From assembly GCF_022569295.1 (NCBI RefSeq), contig NZ_JAKFIA010000001.1:201001-265000 (forward strand): a stretch of 64,000 bases of DNA, in the 5' to 3' direction. The DNA comes from Pedomonas mirosovicensis. Its GTDB lineage: Bacteria; Pseudomonadota; Alphaproteobacteria; Sphingomonadales; Sphingomonadaceae. The stretch's first letter is position 1; every line of letters starts with the position of its first letter. Shown here piece by piece: positions 25,649 to 34,461 of this stretch. Below the pieces are notes generated by a model. That model was not told the origin of the DNA and made no database searches. It worked only from the letters and a program-made list of their open reading frames with translations. The translations under genes and the position numbers were made by a program.

Positions 25649-26863
25649 ATGAACGGCAAGCGCATCCTTCTCATCATCGGCGGCGGTATCGCGGCCTACA
25701 AGGCGCTGGAGTTGATCCGCCGCCTGCGGGACCGGGGCGCGAGCGTGCGCTGCGTGCTCACCGAAGGGGGCGCGCAGTTCGTCACCCCGCTGTCCGTCGC
25801 GGCGCTCAGCGAGCAGCCGGTCTACACGGACCTGTTCAGCCTGAAGGACGAGACCGAGATGGGCCACATCCAGCTCAGCCGCGAGGCGGACCTGCTGCTG
25901 GTGTGCCCAGCGACCGCAGACCTTATCGCCAAGATGGCGGTGGGGTTGGCGGGGGATCTGGCGTCGACCGTCCTGCTCGCCACCGATAAGCCAGTCGCAA
26001 TCGTCCCCGCCATGAACGTGCGGATGTGGCAGCACCCGGCCACCCGCCGCAACGTCGCTTGCTTGCGCGCCGATGGCGTCGCCGTGATGGAGCCAACCGA
26101 GGGGCCCATGGCCTGCGGCGAATACGGACCCGGCCGCCTGCCGGACGTGCCGGATATCGTCAACTGGGTGGCCGCCCAGCTTGAGGATGCACCAAGGCCG
26201 CTTGCGGGCCACAAGATCCTCGTGACCGCCGGGCCGACCCACGAGCCCATCGACCCCGTGCGCTACATCGCCAACCGCTCGTCGGGCAAGCAGGGCTATG
26301 CGGTGGCGGAAGCGCTGGCGAAACTCGGCGCGCAGGTCACGCTCGTCTCCGGCCCCACCAGCCTGCCGACGCCCGCAGGCGTGACGCGGGTGGACGTGGA
26401 GACCGCCCGCGAGATGGCCGCCGCCTGCCAGAGCGCTCTGCCGGTCGATGCCGCCGTGTGCGTTGCCGCCGTTGCCGACTGGCGGGTGGAGGAAAGCCCG
26501 CAGAAGATCAAGAAGGACGCCAGCGGCACGCCCGCGCTCACCTTCATCGAGAACCCGGACATTCTCGCCGCCCTGTCGCGGCCCGGCGAGAACCGCCCGC
26601 GCCTCGTCGTCGGCTTCGCGGCGGAGACGGAAAACGTCATCCAGCACGCCAAGGCCAAGATCGCCCGCAAGGGCTGCGACTGGATCGTCGCCAACGACGT
26701 CTCGCCGGCATCCGGCGTTGCGGGCGGCGTGATGGGCGGCGACCGCAACGCGGTGCACATCATCACTCCCACCCAAGTCGAGTCGTGGCCGGAAGCGGCC
26801 AAGGCCGACGTTGCCACCCTCCTTGCAGAACGGATTGCCCATGCTCTCGCCCAACCACGCTGA
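25649..26863 (+). CDS. coaBC: Bifunctional phosphopantothenoylcysteine decarboxylase / synthetase
   Basis: 404 residues from the ATG at 25649. The N-terminal CoaC flavoprotein half has '[20 protein letters not shown]', '[17 protein letters not shown]' and the '[13 protein letters not shown]' substrate clasp. The C-terminal CoaB half begins at about residue 185 with '[20 protein letters not shown]' and includes '[12 protein letters not shown]'. It makes 4'-phosphopantetheine on the way to coenzyme A. Its end overlaps dut by 23 nt. Confidence 0.96.
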   Translation: MNGKRILLIIGGGIAAYKALELIRRLRDRGASVRCVLTEGGAQFVTPLSVAALSEQPVYTDLFSLKDETEMGHIQLSREADLLLVCPATADLIAKMAVGLAGDLASTVLLATDKPVAIVPAMNVRMWQHPATRRNVACLRADGVAVMEPTEGPMACGEYGPGRLPDVPDIVNWVAAQLEDAPRPLAGHKILVTAGPTHEPIDPVRYIANRSSGKQGYAVAEALAKLGAQVTLVSGPTSLPTPAGVTRVDVETAREMAAACQSALPVDAAVCVAAVADWRVEESPQKIKKDASGTPALTFIENPDILAALSRPGENRPRLVVGFAAETENVIQHAKAKIARKGCDWIVANDVSPASGVAGGVMGGDRNAVHIITPTQVESWPEAAKADVATLLAERIAHALAQPR

Positions 26864-27305
26864 AATTGAAGTCATCCGCTTTCCCCACGGCGAAGGCCTG
26901 CCCCTGCCGGGCTACGAAACCCCCGGCGCTGCGGGCATGGACCTGCTGGCCGCCGTCGGCGAAACCGAGGAACTGGTGATCGAGCCGGGCAAGCGCTTCG
27001 CCGTGCCGACCGGCCTTGGCATCGCCCTGCCGGAAGGCTTCGAGGCGCAGGTGCGCCCGCGCTCAGGGCTCGCCCTCAAGCAGGGCCTCACCGTCGCCAA
27101 CGCGCCGGGCACGGTGGACGCCGACTATCGCGGCGAAGTGAAGGTCATCCTCATCAACCTGGGCGATGCTCCCGTCACCATCACCCGCGGCATGCGGATC
27201 GCGCAGATGGTCATTGCCCCGGTCACCCGCGGCGTGTGGAAGGAAGTCAAAACCCTCTCCGAGACCAGCCGCGGCGCGGGCGGCTTCGGCTCGACGGGCG
27301 TATGA
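26841..27305 (+). CDS. dut: dUTP diphosphatase
   Basis: 154 residues from the ATG at 26841 inside the coaBC end. The five dUTPase motifs are visible: '[11 protein letters not shown]', '[12 protein letters not shown]', '[14 protein letters not shown]', '[10 protein letters not shown]' and the C-terminal '[11 protein letters not shown]' that closes over the nucleotide. Removes dUTP and supplies dUMP. Last gene of the ubiE operon, followed by an extragenic repeat. Confidence 0.97.
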   Translation: MLSPNHAEIEVIRFPHGEGLPLPGYETPGAAGMDLLAAVGETEELVIEPGKRFAVPTGLGIALPEGFEAQVRPRSGLALKQGLTVANAPGTVDADYRGEVKVILINLGDAPVTITRGMRIAQMVIAPVTRGVWKEVKTLSETSRGAGGFGSTGV

Positions 27306-27310
27306 TTTGT

Positions 27311-27487
27311 TATTTCGCAGGAGGGGCTTACCCCTCCTGCACCTCCCATTTGTTTCATCGGGCCGTGCGCGGCATGAAGGGCGCGGCCCTCTAATCTAAA
27401 GCTCGTGTATCCAGCAAGCGCCTGAAACACGGCCGGATAAAACGAATGGGGGTCAAGGGGGACAAGTCCCCCTTGAAAAATCCTGAA
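27311..27487. repeat. Extragenic composite repeat, copy D (best preserved)
   Basis: Left hairpin GCAGGAGGGG / CCCCTCCTGC at 27317-27340 followed by ACCTCCCATTTGTTT. Core palindrome from GGGCCGTGCGCGGCATGAAG to GGGCGCGGCCC. A second stem follows with CGTGTATCCAGC and GCGCCTGAAACACG. The right end reads AAACGAATGGGGGT, then CAAGGGGGAC / GTCCCCCTTG and AAAAATCCTGAAG. Length about 177 bp, between dut and the thiF-like gene. Confidence 0.8.
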
Positions 27488-27510
27488 GTTCTAAGCCCGG
27501 AGCCAGAGCC

Positions 27511-28266
27511 ATGGACCTGACCGACGAGCAGCTGGACCGTTATGCCCGCCACATCGTGCTGCGCGATGTGGGCGGTGCGGGGCAGGTGAAGATCCTGCAG
27601 GCGAGGGTGCTGGTCATCGGCGCGGGCGGGCTGGGCAGCCCGTGCCTGCAATATCTGGCGGCAGCGGGCGTCGGCACGCTCGGCATCGTGGACGATGACG
27701 TGGTGGATTTGTCCAACCTGCAACGGCAGGTGCTGCACGGCACGCCCGATATCGGCCGGTTGAAGACCGAGAGCGCGCAGGAAGCCATTGCGCGCCTCAA
27801 CCCGGACGTGAAGGTGGTGGCCCATGCCCTGCGCCTGACGACGGAGAATGCAGCCGAGATCATTAGCGGCTATGATATCGTCGCGGATGGTTCTGATTCG
27901 TTCGAGACGCGGTTTGCCGTGGCGGATGCCTGCTTACAGCTGAAAAAGCCGCTGGTTTCGGCAGCGGTGGGACCGTTTGAGGGGCAGGTTTCAGTTTTTA
28001 AGGGATATGAGGAAACCCTTCCCTGTTATCGCTGCTTTGTACCTGAAACCCCCGGCGGCCAGCAGCGTACATGCGCGGACGTTGGTGTCCTTGGCGCGCT
28101 GACAGGCGTTATAGGGTCCTTGCAAGCTCTCGAAGTGCTGCGTGAGATCGTAGGCTTTGGACAAACGCTGGCCGGCCGCCTGCTGATTTATGACGGTCTC
28201 AGCAATCGGATACGCACGTTGAGTTTGCCGAAGGACCCTGGTTGCCCGGCGTGCCGCGGGAGGTAA
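27511..28266 (+). CDS. ThiF/MoeB/HesA-family adenylyltransferase
   Basis: 251 residues. E1-like enzyme that adenylates the C-terminal Gly-Gly of a sulfur-carrier protein (ThiS, MoaD or similar). 'RYARHIVLRDVGGAGQ', the nucleotide-binding 'VLVIGAGGLGSPCLQYLAAA', 'DDDVVDLSNLQRQVLH' and Arg/Lys downstream are all present. A zinc-type C-x2-C pair is seen at the C-terminus only ('CPAC'), with 'CYRCF' upstream forming the other pair. Moe or Thi specificity cannot be resolved. The next gene, 3 nt on, is a frameshifted DsrE protein. Confidence 0.9.
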   Translation: MDLTDEQLDRYARHIVLRDVGGAGQVKILQARVLVIGAGGLGSPCLQYLAAAGVGTLGIVDDDVVDLSNLQRQVLHGTPDIGRLKTESAQEAIARLNPDVKVVAHALRLTTENAAEIISGYDIVADGSDSFETRFAVADACLQLKKPLVSAAVGPFEGQVSVFKGYEETLPCYRCFVPETPGGQQRTCADVGVLGALTGVIGSLQALEVLREIVGFGQTLAGRLLIYDGLSNRIRTLSLPKDPGCPACRGR

Positions 28267-28269
28267 TCG

Positions 28270-28643
28270 ATGGGCAAGACGCGCCAAGGCTTGGCGATCA
28301 TCTTCAGTGATTCCAATCACGGCCGCATTCATGCCGGCCTCAGCCTCGCCTGCGCCTCGGCGGCCATGGGCCGCCCGGTGCGGATCTTTTTCACAGCGAG
28401 TCGGTCGCGGCGCTTGACCCTCACCGAAAATGGAAAGGCGATGACACCTTCGCCAGCGCAGGCATTCCCTCGATCTGCGAAATGCTGACGACGGCGCGCG
28501 AACTGGGCATCGTCATGACGGCGTGCACCACGGGCTTGCACCTGTGCGGCCTCACCGCCAACCAGTTGCCCGAAGGCGTGGAAGCGGCGGGCATGGTGGC
28601 CTTCCTTGCCGACGCGAAAGACAGCGAGCTTCTTTTCGTGTGA
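28270..28643 (+). pseudogene. DsrE-family protein, frameshifted
   Basis: The N-terminal ~40 residues ('GLAIIFSDSNHGRIHAGLSL', 'RPVRIFFTA') read in the frame of the ATG at 28270. The C-terminal ~70 ('GIPSICEMLTTARELGIV', 'TACTTGLHLCGL', ending in 'SELLFV') read in the -1 frame to the TGA at 28641-28643. Together they make one DsrE/peroxiredoxin-like protein with the Cys in 'TACTTG'. The break lies at a run of five T (28387-28391); one more T would restore the frame. Likely co-transcribed with the thiF-like gene, suggesting a sulfur-transfer role when intact. Confidence 0.8.
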
Positions 28644-28701
28644 GCCGGCTGGCTTTTCCGTACCGCAAGTTTGCCTTCAGGTTTCAAAAAGGCAGGGCCT
28701 G

Positions 28702-28742
28702 AAAACAAGGAAGGCCGGGCGATGCCCGGCCTTCCTTGTTCT
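28702..28742. terminator. Strong bidirectional terminator between DsrE gene and infC
   Basis: A perfect 17-bp inverted repeat, AACAAGGAAGGCCGGGC (28704-28720) and its complement at 28724-28740, with a 3-nt centre. On the minus strand it is followed by TTTTC, so it mainly ends infC. Confidence 0.85.
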
Positions 28743-28765
28743 CGATTACGGATCGACGCCGCCGC

Positions 28766-29302
28766 TTACTTCGGCGCGATGACCATAAGCATCTGACGGC
28801 CTTCCATGCGGGCGGACTGCTCGACCTTGGCGTATTCCGCCGTGTCTGTGGCCACGCGTTCCATGACGCGCATACCCAGCTGGTTGTGAGCCATCTCGCG
28901 GCCACGGAAACGCAGGGTGACCTTGACCTTATCCCCTTCCTCGATGAAGCGCGCGATGGCCTTCAGCTTGGTCTGGTAGTCATGGTCATCGATACCCGGA
29001 CGCATCTTGATTTCCTTGACGTCCTGGGTCTTCTGGTTTTTCCGGGCGGCAGCCGCCTTCTTCTGCGACTCGTACTTGAACTTTCCGAGGTCGAGAATTT
29101 TGCACACTGGCGGATCGGAGTTGGGAGAAATCTCAACCAGGTCGAGGCCGACTTCAGCAGCAATTTCCCGTGCCTCCCGCGTATAGAGAACGCCGAGATT
29201 CTCTCCGTTCTGATCAATGACGCGCACGCGCGGCGCCTTGATGAACTCATTATAGGCGGGACCACTAAGCGGCGGTGGTGGCGCCAGAGGGCGCCGTGAC
29301 AT
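28766..29302 (-). CDS. infC: Translation initiation factor IF-3
   Basis: 178 residues. IF-3 binds the 30S subunit and checks start codons. N-domain '[19 protein letters not shown]', linker '[18 protein letters not shown]', C-domain '[18 protein letters not shown]' and '[19 protein letters not shown]'. The start at 29302 is an ATG, not the rare ATT/ATC used in some species. It is about 3 kb from thrS on the same strand, separated by other genes and an IS. rpmI and rplT do not follow. Confidence 0.97.
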   Translation of the reverse strand: MSRRPLAPPPPLSGPAYNEFIKAPRVRVIDQNGENLGVLYTREAREIAAEVGLDLVEISPNSDPPVCKILDLGKFKYESQKKAAAARKNQKTQDVKEIKMRPGIDDHDYQTKLKAIARFIEEGDKVKVTLRFRGREMAHNQLGMRVMERVATDTAEYAKVEQSARMEGRQMLMVIAPK

Positions 29303-29442
29303 AGGCGGGCGGATGGCTCATTCTCCTTTCAGTTAACGCAAACAAGCGCGCCGTCCCCGGCACGCTTGAGCAGGTAATCGCTAACACGAAACCTGCAAGG
29401 CGTAAACGCGCGAATTTCGAATGAGTATCCGCTGCAACCGCG

Positions 29443-30615
29443 TCACTTCTGCGCTGTGGCAGGCACAACACGCAGGACGCGCCCTTCCACATTGTCGGTG
29501 AGCAGATAAAGCGCGCCGTCCGGTCCCTGCACCACATCGCGGATGCGCTCGCCCAGATCCTGCAGCAGCGGTTCCCAGCCGACGACCTTGTTGCCTTCCA
29601 CATCCACGTGAGCGAGCATCTGGCCGGCAAGGCCGCCAACGAACACGTCGCCCTTCCACTCAGGGAACAGGGTGCCGGTGTAGAAGGCCAGCCCCGAGGT
29701 GGCGATGGAGGGATTCCAGTAATGGATCGGCTGCTCCATGCCTTCCTTGTGCGTGCCCTCGCCGATCTTCGCGCCGGAATAATCAACGCCCCAGGTGATG
29801 ACCGGCCAGCCGTAGTTCTTGCCGGGCTCGGGGATGTTGATTTCATCGCCGCCCTTGGCGCCGTGCTCCACGGTCCAGATCTTGCCCGTCGTCGGGTTGA
29901 TGGCCGCGCCCTGAATATTGCGGTGGCCATAGGACCAGATCTCCGGCCTGGCGCCCGGCTTGCCGACGAACGGATTGTCCTTCGGCACCGAGCCGTCCGG
30001 ATTGATTCGCACCAGCTTGCCGAGGAGGTTGTCGAGCGTCTGGGCCTTTTCCTTCTGGCTGTAGCGCTCGCCCAGCGTCACGAACAGCGTGCCGTCGGGA
30101 GCGAACACCACGCGGCCGCCGAAGTGGGCGCTGCTCTTGATGGTCGGCATCTGGCGGAAGATCACCTGCAGCCCCTCCAGCCGGGGCGCGCCGCCCTCTT
30201 CCACCAGCTTGGCGCGCGCAACGGAGGTGCCGTTGCCGGCGTCCCCGCGCGGCTCGGAGAAGGCGAAGTAGATCAACCGGTTTTCGGCAAACTTCGGATC
30301 GAGCGCAATGCCGAGAAGGCCGCCCTGGCGGCGGTCATCCACCTCGGGCACGCTCGCGACCGGCTGGGACAGCTTGCCGTCCTTCGAGACGATGCGGATG
30401 CGGCCCGGCTTTTCGGTGACGATCATCCGGCCATCGGGGAGGAAGGCGAGACCCCACGGCTGCTCCAGCCCCTCGGCCACGGTCTCCACCTTGACGCTGG
30501 TCGCCGCCATGGATGCGCTGCCCGGCACCGCGCCGCCGCAGGCCGCCAGCATCAGCGCCACCATGGCACCCCGCGCCGCCTTCATGTTGAAAAGCCCCGA
30601 TGCCTGCATCGACAT
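29443..30615 (-). CDS. PQQ-dependent sugar dehydrogenase (soluble, lipoprotein)
   Basis: 390 residues from the ATG at 30615 (GGTGGGGG upstream; a TTG at 30642 and an ATG at 30585 are alternatives). A lipoprotein-type N-terminus ('[10 protein letters not shown]') precedes a six-blade beta-propeller of the soluble glucose/aldose dehydrogenase (YliI-like) family: '[20 protein letters not shown]', '[20 protein letters not shown]', '[20 protein letters not shown]', '[19 protein letters not shown]' and '[18 protein letters not shown]'. It oxidises aldose sugars in the periplasm using PQQ. No pqq genes are in the window. Confidence 0.9.
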   Translation of the reverse strand: MSMQASGLFNMKAARGAMVALMLAACGGAVPGSASMAATSVKVETVAEGLEQPWGLAFLPDGRMIVTEKPGRIRIVSKDGKLSQPVASVPEVDDRRQGGLLGIALDPKFAENRLIYFAFSEPRGDAGNGTSVARAKLVEEGGAPRLEGLQVIFRQMPTIKSSAHFGGRVVFAPDGTLFVTLGERYSQKEKAQTLDNLLGKLVRINPDGSVPKDNPFVGKPGARPEIWSYGHRNIQGAAINPTTGKIWTVEHGAKGGDEINIPEPGKNYGWPVITWGVDYSGAKIGEGTHKEGMEQPIHYWNPSIATSGLAFYTGTLFPEWKGDVFVGGLAGQMLAHVDVEGNKVVGWEPLLQDLGERIRDVVQGPDGALYLLTDNVEGRVLRVVPATAQK

Positions 30616-30755
30616 GACTGCACCCCCACCAAACTTCGCCAACGGATCGTTACGTTATAAACGGATGAGCACCTAACCGGCTCCTTTCCGTTCCGTCAAG
30701 AATGGTGGTTTCCGCACAGGCCCTGGCGAGGGGCTGATAATCCGATATTCGCCCC

Positions 30756-31136
30756 TCAGCGGCGCTTGGCGGACCCTGGCGCGGGCGGCGCGCCTTCGGG
30801 CCGCGCCCCGGTCGGCTTGGCCTCATTGCCCTTGGCGCGGCGCCGGGCCGGCGGCATCGGCCCCACATCGCCCCGCGCCACCGACGCGCCAACCGATGCC
30901 GCAGGCGGCGCGGTGTGGCCGTGCGTATCGACCTCGTGCATCCCGTCGCCCTCGCGCAGCGACCACGCCTGCCGGATCAGCCCGCCGGCGCTATGATCGC
31001 CCGGCTCCTCTTCCGGCTCGTCGGCCTGCTCCAGCTCCCGCTCCGGCTCCGTCGGCGCACCCTGCAGCCGGTCCGGCGTCGTCGGCTTGGCAACGGTGGG
31101 TACGGGCTGCTCGTGAATCTTCTTGTCTTCGGCCAT
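30756..31136 (-). CDS. Hypothetical disordered hydrophilic protein
   Basis: 126 residues from the ATG at 31136, preceded by GGGGGAAGGAG. Composition is dominated by Ala, Pro, Glu, Gly and Arg, without hydrophobic segments, so it should be largely disordered ('APTEPERELEQADEPEEEPG'). A less biased middle, 'GGLIRQAWSLREGDGMHEV', may be a short binding motif. No known family. Confidence 0.6.
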   Translation of the reverse strand: MAEDKKIHEQPVPTVAKPTTPDRLQGAPTEPERELEQADEPEEEPGDHSAGGLIRQAWSLREGDGMHEVDTHGHTAPPAASVGASVARGDVGPMPPARRRAKGNEAKPTGARPEGAPPAPGSAKRR

Positions 31137-31426
31137 CACGCTTCTCCTTCCCCCATGCGAAGCGAACGGCCACGCCGTCTCCGGGGTTCCGTATGACGGC
31201 CTTTCAGGAAGAATGCAGGGGGAGCTTGCTCCCCTGCGACCCCCTATTCGTTTTACGGCCGTGTTTCCAGCGACCGCCCGGAACATGGCCCGTCAATTTC
31301 TGTATGAATGGGGCGAGCGCGGCATGAAGGGCGCGGCCCGATAAACGAATGGGGGTGCAGGGGTCCAGGCTGCGGTGACATTTTAGGAGGTGATGCGTTT
31401 CGGGAGGCGTGGTTCACGGCTGGCTG

Positions 31427-31810
31427 ATGGAGGCTGGTGTGGAAGGCGAGGTTCTTCGGGACGATCAGTGGGAGCGGCTGCGCGCGTTTGTGCCCGGCGG
31501 CCGCAAGGGCAAACGCGGTCCGCGCAGCGACGGGCGGCGGTTCTTCGATGCGCTGCTGTGGCTGGCGCGCTCGGGGGCACGCTGGCGCGATCTGCCGGAG
31601 GATCGTTTTGGCCCCTACCAGACGGTCAAGAGGCGCTATTACCGCTGGATCGAGCAGGGCGTATTTGATCGCATCTTCGAGGCGGTGGCCTCGGACCCGG
31701 ACATGGAGTGGCTGGCGATCGACGCCACGGTGGTCCGCGCTCAAGCTCAGGCGGCGGGCGGGCGCCAAAAAGGGGGGACCGCAAGCCCAGGCTCTTGGCC
31801 GCTCCTGTAG
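31427..31810 (+). CDS. IS5-family transposase, N-terminal frame (orfA)
   Basis: The first frame has 'LRDDQWERLRAFVPGGRKGK' (DUF4096-type helix-turn-helix) and 'ALLWLARSGARWRDLPE', and carries the first catalytic Asp in 'LAIDATVV'. The start may be the ATG at 31427 or the GTG at 31409. It ends at 31810 after the AAAAAGGGGGG tract at 31767-31777, where expression must switch to the +1 frame. Confidence 0.8.
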   Translation: MEAGVEGEVLRDDQWERLRAFVPGGRKGKRGPRSDGRRFFDALLWLARSGARWRDLPEDRFGPYQTVKRRYYRWIEQGVFDRIFEAVASDPDMEWLAIDATVVRAQAQAAGGRQKGGTASPGSWPLL

Positions 31811-32201
31811 CGGTTTCGGGACCAAGATCCATGCCGTAGTTGACGCGCTGGGCCTGCCGGTCCGCTTCGCCCTTGGTCCGGGTCAGCAGAGCGACATGAC
31901 CCCGGCCTGCGAGCTGCTGTACGGCCTGCACGCGCTGCTGGTTCTGGGCGACCGCGCCTATGATGCCGACTGCGTCTATGACCTCGTCCGCGAACAGGGC
32001 GGCAGTCCGGTCATCCCGCCGCGCCGGCACCGCAGATGCCAGCATGGCTATGACCGCTTTGCCTACAAACAGCGATGGGGCATCGAGGGCTTCTTCGCCA
32101 AGCTCAAGCAATGGCGGCGCATCGCCACCCGCTACGACAAGCTCGCCGCCACCTTCCTCGGATTCGTAAAGCTTGTCAGCATCATGCTCTGGCTCAAATA
32201 A
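31775..32201 (+). CDS. IS5-family transposase, C-terminal frame (orfB)
   Basis: The frame +1 to orfA continues as 'ALGRSCSGFGTKIHAVVDAL', second Asp in 'LGDRAYDADCVYDLV', and the Y-R-E-K type box in 'RWGIEGFFAKLKQWRRIATR' giving the catalytic Glu. It has no start of its own near the junction, so it depends on frameshifting or slippage at the A5G6 tract, or the copy is mutated: five G instead of six would give one frame. Confidence 0.75.
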
Positions 32202-32250
32202 TTAAAATGTCACCACAGCCCAAGACCCCTGCAAAAAATCCTGAGAAAAC

Positions 32251-32275
32251 AAAAAGGCGGCCCGAAGGCCGCCTT
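32251..32275 (-). terminator. Intrinsic terminator of thrS
   Basis: On the minus strand: GGCGGCC, loop TTCG, GGCCGCC (32273-32256), then TTTTTGTTTTC. It ends thrS before the IS and separates it from infC. Confidence 0.9.
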
Positions 32276-32304
32276 CCTGTGATTTTCCGTCAGAAGGAAA
32301 AACC

Positions 32305-34296
32305 TCACCCACGCAGGTCGGGCGGCGTGCCTTCTTCCTTGAGGCGGGCGATGATCTCGTCGAGGCTGGCCACCTGCTGCTTTTCGTCCGAGCCGAGGCG
32401 ACGGACGGCGACGGTGCGCTCCTCCGCCTCGCGCTTGCCGACGACGAGCAGGTAGGGAACCTTGCCCAGCGAGTGCTCGCGCACCTTGTAGTTGATCTTC
32501 TCGTTGCGGATGTCCGCCTCGGCGCGGATGCCCGCCGCCTTCAGCGCCTTCGTCACCTCGACGGCGTAGTCGTTGGCGTCCGACACGATGGTCGCCACCA
32601 CCACCTGGCGCGGGGCCAGCCACAGCGGGAACTTGCCCGCGTAGCTTTCGATGAGGATGGCGATGAACCGCTCCATCGAGCCGAGGATGGCGCGGTGGAG
32701 CATCACGGGCCGCTGGCGCGAGCCGTCTTCCGCCACGTAGGAGATATCGAACCGCTCCGGCAGCACGAAGTCCAGCTGGATGGTGCCGCACTGCCAGGTG
32801 CGGCCGATGGCATCGCGCAGGTGGAATTCCAGCTTGGGGCCGTAGAACGCGCCTTCGCCGGGGAATACCTGATACTCGTAGCCCGCGGCCTTCACCGCGT
32901 CCTCGAGGCCCTTCTCGGCGCGATCCCACACCTCGTCGGAGCCGGCGCGCAGCTCGGGCCGGGTGGCGAGGTGCACCTTGAACTCGGGGAAGCCGAGGTC
33001 GGCGTAGACCGTCTTCAGCAACTCGCAGAAGCCGATGGTCTCGTCGATGAACTGGTCGTCGCGGCAGAAGATGTGGGCGTCGTCCTGCGTGAACTGGCGC
33101 ACGCGCATCAGGCCGTGCAGCGCGCCGTGCGGCTCGTTGCGGTGGCAGCAACCGAACTCGGTCATGCGGATCGGAAGATCCCGGTAGGACTTGATGCCCT
33201 GGTCGAAGATCTGGATGTGGCCGGGGCAGTTCATCGGCTTCAGCGCGAGGAAGTCGGGCTCCTCGCCCAGCTTCGGCTCCTCGGTGTCGATGTTGGGGAT
33301 CTCGTCCGGCACCAGGAACATGCCCGCGCGGAACTTGGCCCAGTGGCCCGAGGTCTTCCAGAACTTGTTGTGGTAGAGCTGGGGCGTCCGCACCTCAACG
33401 TAGCCCGCGTCGTTCAGGCGGCGGCGCATGTACTGCTCCAGCGCCTGCCACAGCACCCAGCCGTTGGGGTGCCAGAACACCGAGCCGTGGGCCTCTTCCT
33501 GCAGGTGGAACAGGTCCATCTCGCGGCCCAGCTTGCGGTGGTCGCGCTTCTCGGCCTCCTCGATGCGGTGGAGGTAGGCTTCCAGGTCCTTCTTGTTCAG
33601 CCAGGCGGTGCCGTAGATGCGGCTCAGCATGGCGTTGCGGTGGTCGCCGCGCCAGTAGGCGCCGGCCACCTTGGTGAGCTTGAAGGCTTCCGGATTCAGC
33701 TTGCCGGTCGAGGGCAGGTGCGGGCCCCGGCACAGATCCTTCCAGTTGCCCTGGCGGTAGACCGTGATCGGCTCGCCCGGCGCGATGATGTCGTCGATGA
33801 TCTGCGCCTTGTAGACCTCGCCGATCTCGTTGAAGTGCTTGATCGCCTCCTCGCGGTTCCACACCTCGCGGGTGATGGGCTCATCCCGGGCGATGATCTC
33901 GCGCATCTTCTCCTCGATGACCGGCAGGTCATCCTCGGTGAAGGGCCCGCGGCCCGCGGGGGCGAAATCGTAATAGAAGCCGTCCTCGATCGACGGGCCG
34001 ATGGTCACCTGCGTGCCGGGAAACAGCTCCTGCACCGCTTCGGCCAGCACGTGGGCGAAGTCGTGGCGCACGATATCGAGCGCATCGTCCGTGTCCCTGG
34101 AGGTGATGAGGGCGAGCTGGGCGTCGCCCTCCAGCGGGCGGTTGAGGTCCCACAGGTCGCCATTGACGCGCGCCGCCAGCGCCGCCTTGGCCAGCCCCGC
34201 GCCGATAGACGCGGCCACGTCCGCCGGAGTCGTCCCCCGCGCCATTTCGCGTACGGAGCCGTCGGGAAGCGTGATGCGGAGGGATGCGTCGTTCAT
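32305..34296 (-). CDS. thrS: Threonyl-tRNA synthetase
   Basis: 663 residues, taking the ATG at 34296 (34314 is an in-frame alternative) so that the TGS domain begins at once: '[20 protein letters not shown]'. An editing domain with '[17 protein letters not shown]' follows. The class II core has motif 2-like '[20 protein letters not shown]', then '[14 protein letters not shown]', and motif 3 '[17 protein letters not shown]'. The anticodon-binding domain is at the C-terminus. The gene has its own terminator at 32251-32275. Confidence 0.97.
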   Translation of the reverse strand: MNDASLRITLPDGSVREMARGTTPADVAASIGAGLAKAALAARVNGDLWDLNRPLEGDAQLALITSRDTDDALDIVRHDFAHVLAEAVQELFPGTQVTIGPSIEDGFYYDFAPAGRGPFTEDDLPVIEEKMREIIARDEPITREVWNREEAIKHFNEIGEVYKAQIIDDIIAPGEPITVYRQGNWKDLCRGPHLPSTGKLNPEAFKLTKVAGAYWRGDHRNAMLSRIYGTAWLNKKDLEAYLHRIEEAEKRDHRKLGREMDLFHLQEEAHGSVFWHPNGWVLWQALEQYMRRRLNDAGYVEVRTPQLYHNKFWKTSGHWAKFRAGMFLVPDEIPNIDTEEPKLGEEPDFLALKPMNCPGHIQIFDQGIKSYRDLPIRMTEFGCCHRNEPHGALHGLMRVRQFTQDDAHIFCRDDQFIDETIGFCELLKTVYADLGFPEFKVHLATRPELRAGSDEVWDRAEKGLEDAVKAAGYEYQVFPGEGAFYGPKLEFHLRDAIGRTWQCGTIQLDFVLPERFDISYVAEDGSRQRPVMLHRAILGSMERFIAILIESYAGKFPLWLAPRQVVVATIVSDANDYAVEVTKALKAAGIRAEADIRNEKINYKVREHSLGKVPYLLVVGKREAEERTVAVRRLGSDEKQQVASLDEIIARLKEEGTPPDLRG

Positions 34297-34461
34297 GAGT
34301 CTCTGCTTTACCATAAGGGTCTGGAAGGCTGGCAGACCCTATTCACCGGGGCGGCCAAGTCAAGCGATGCGGTGTCGCTGCGGCCAAGGATTTCGGGGCA
34401 AGGGCCACCCGCCCGGGGGTTCCCCGCCCCATGTGGACGCGGGAGGCCCGTCCCCCGATGC

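Larger units (their letters stand above)
31368..32220 (+). mobile_element. IS5-family insertion sequence (IS427-like), 853 bp
   Basis: Terminal inverted repeats of 18 bp with one mismatch: GGCTGCGGTGACATTTTA at the left and the complement of GGCTGTGGTGACATTTTA at the right. Flanking CA dinucleotides (31366-31367 and 32221-32222) are the probable target duplication. It carries a DDE transposase in two overlapping frames. It sits in the loop of a repeat-family hairpin, leaving the two arms on either side. Confidence 0.9.
31205..32245. repeat. Extragenic composite repeat, copy E, interrupted by an IS
   Basis: Left hairpin GCAGGGGGAGC / GCTCCCCTGC at 31215-31237 with CCCCCTATTCGTTTT after it. 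The second stem (CCGTGTTTCCAG) precedes the core (GCGCGGCATGAAGG, GGCGCGGCCC), so the middle is inverted relative to copy D. The right hairpin GCAGGGGTC / GACCCCTGC is split by the IS at 31368-32220. Without the IS it is about 188 bp. Confidence 0.8.
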
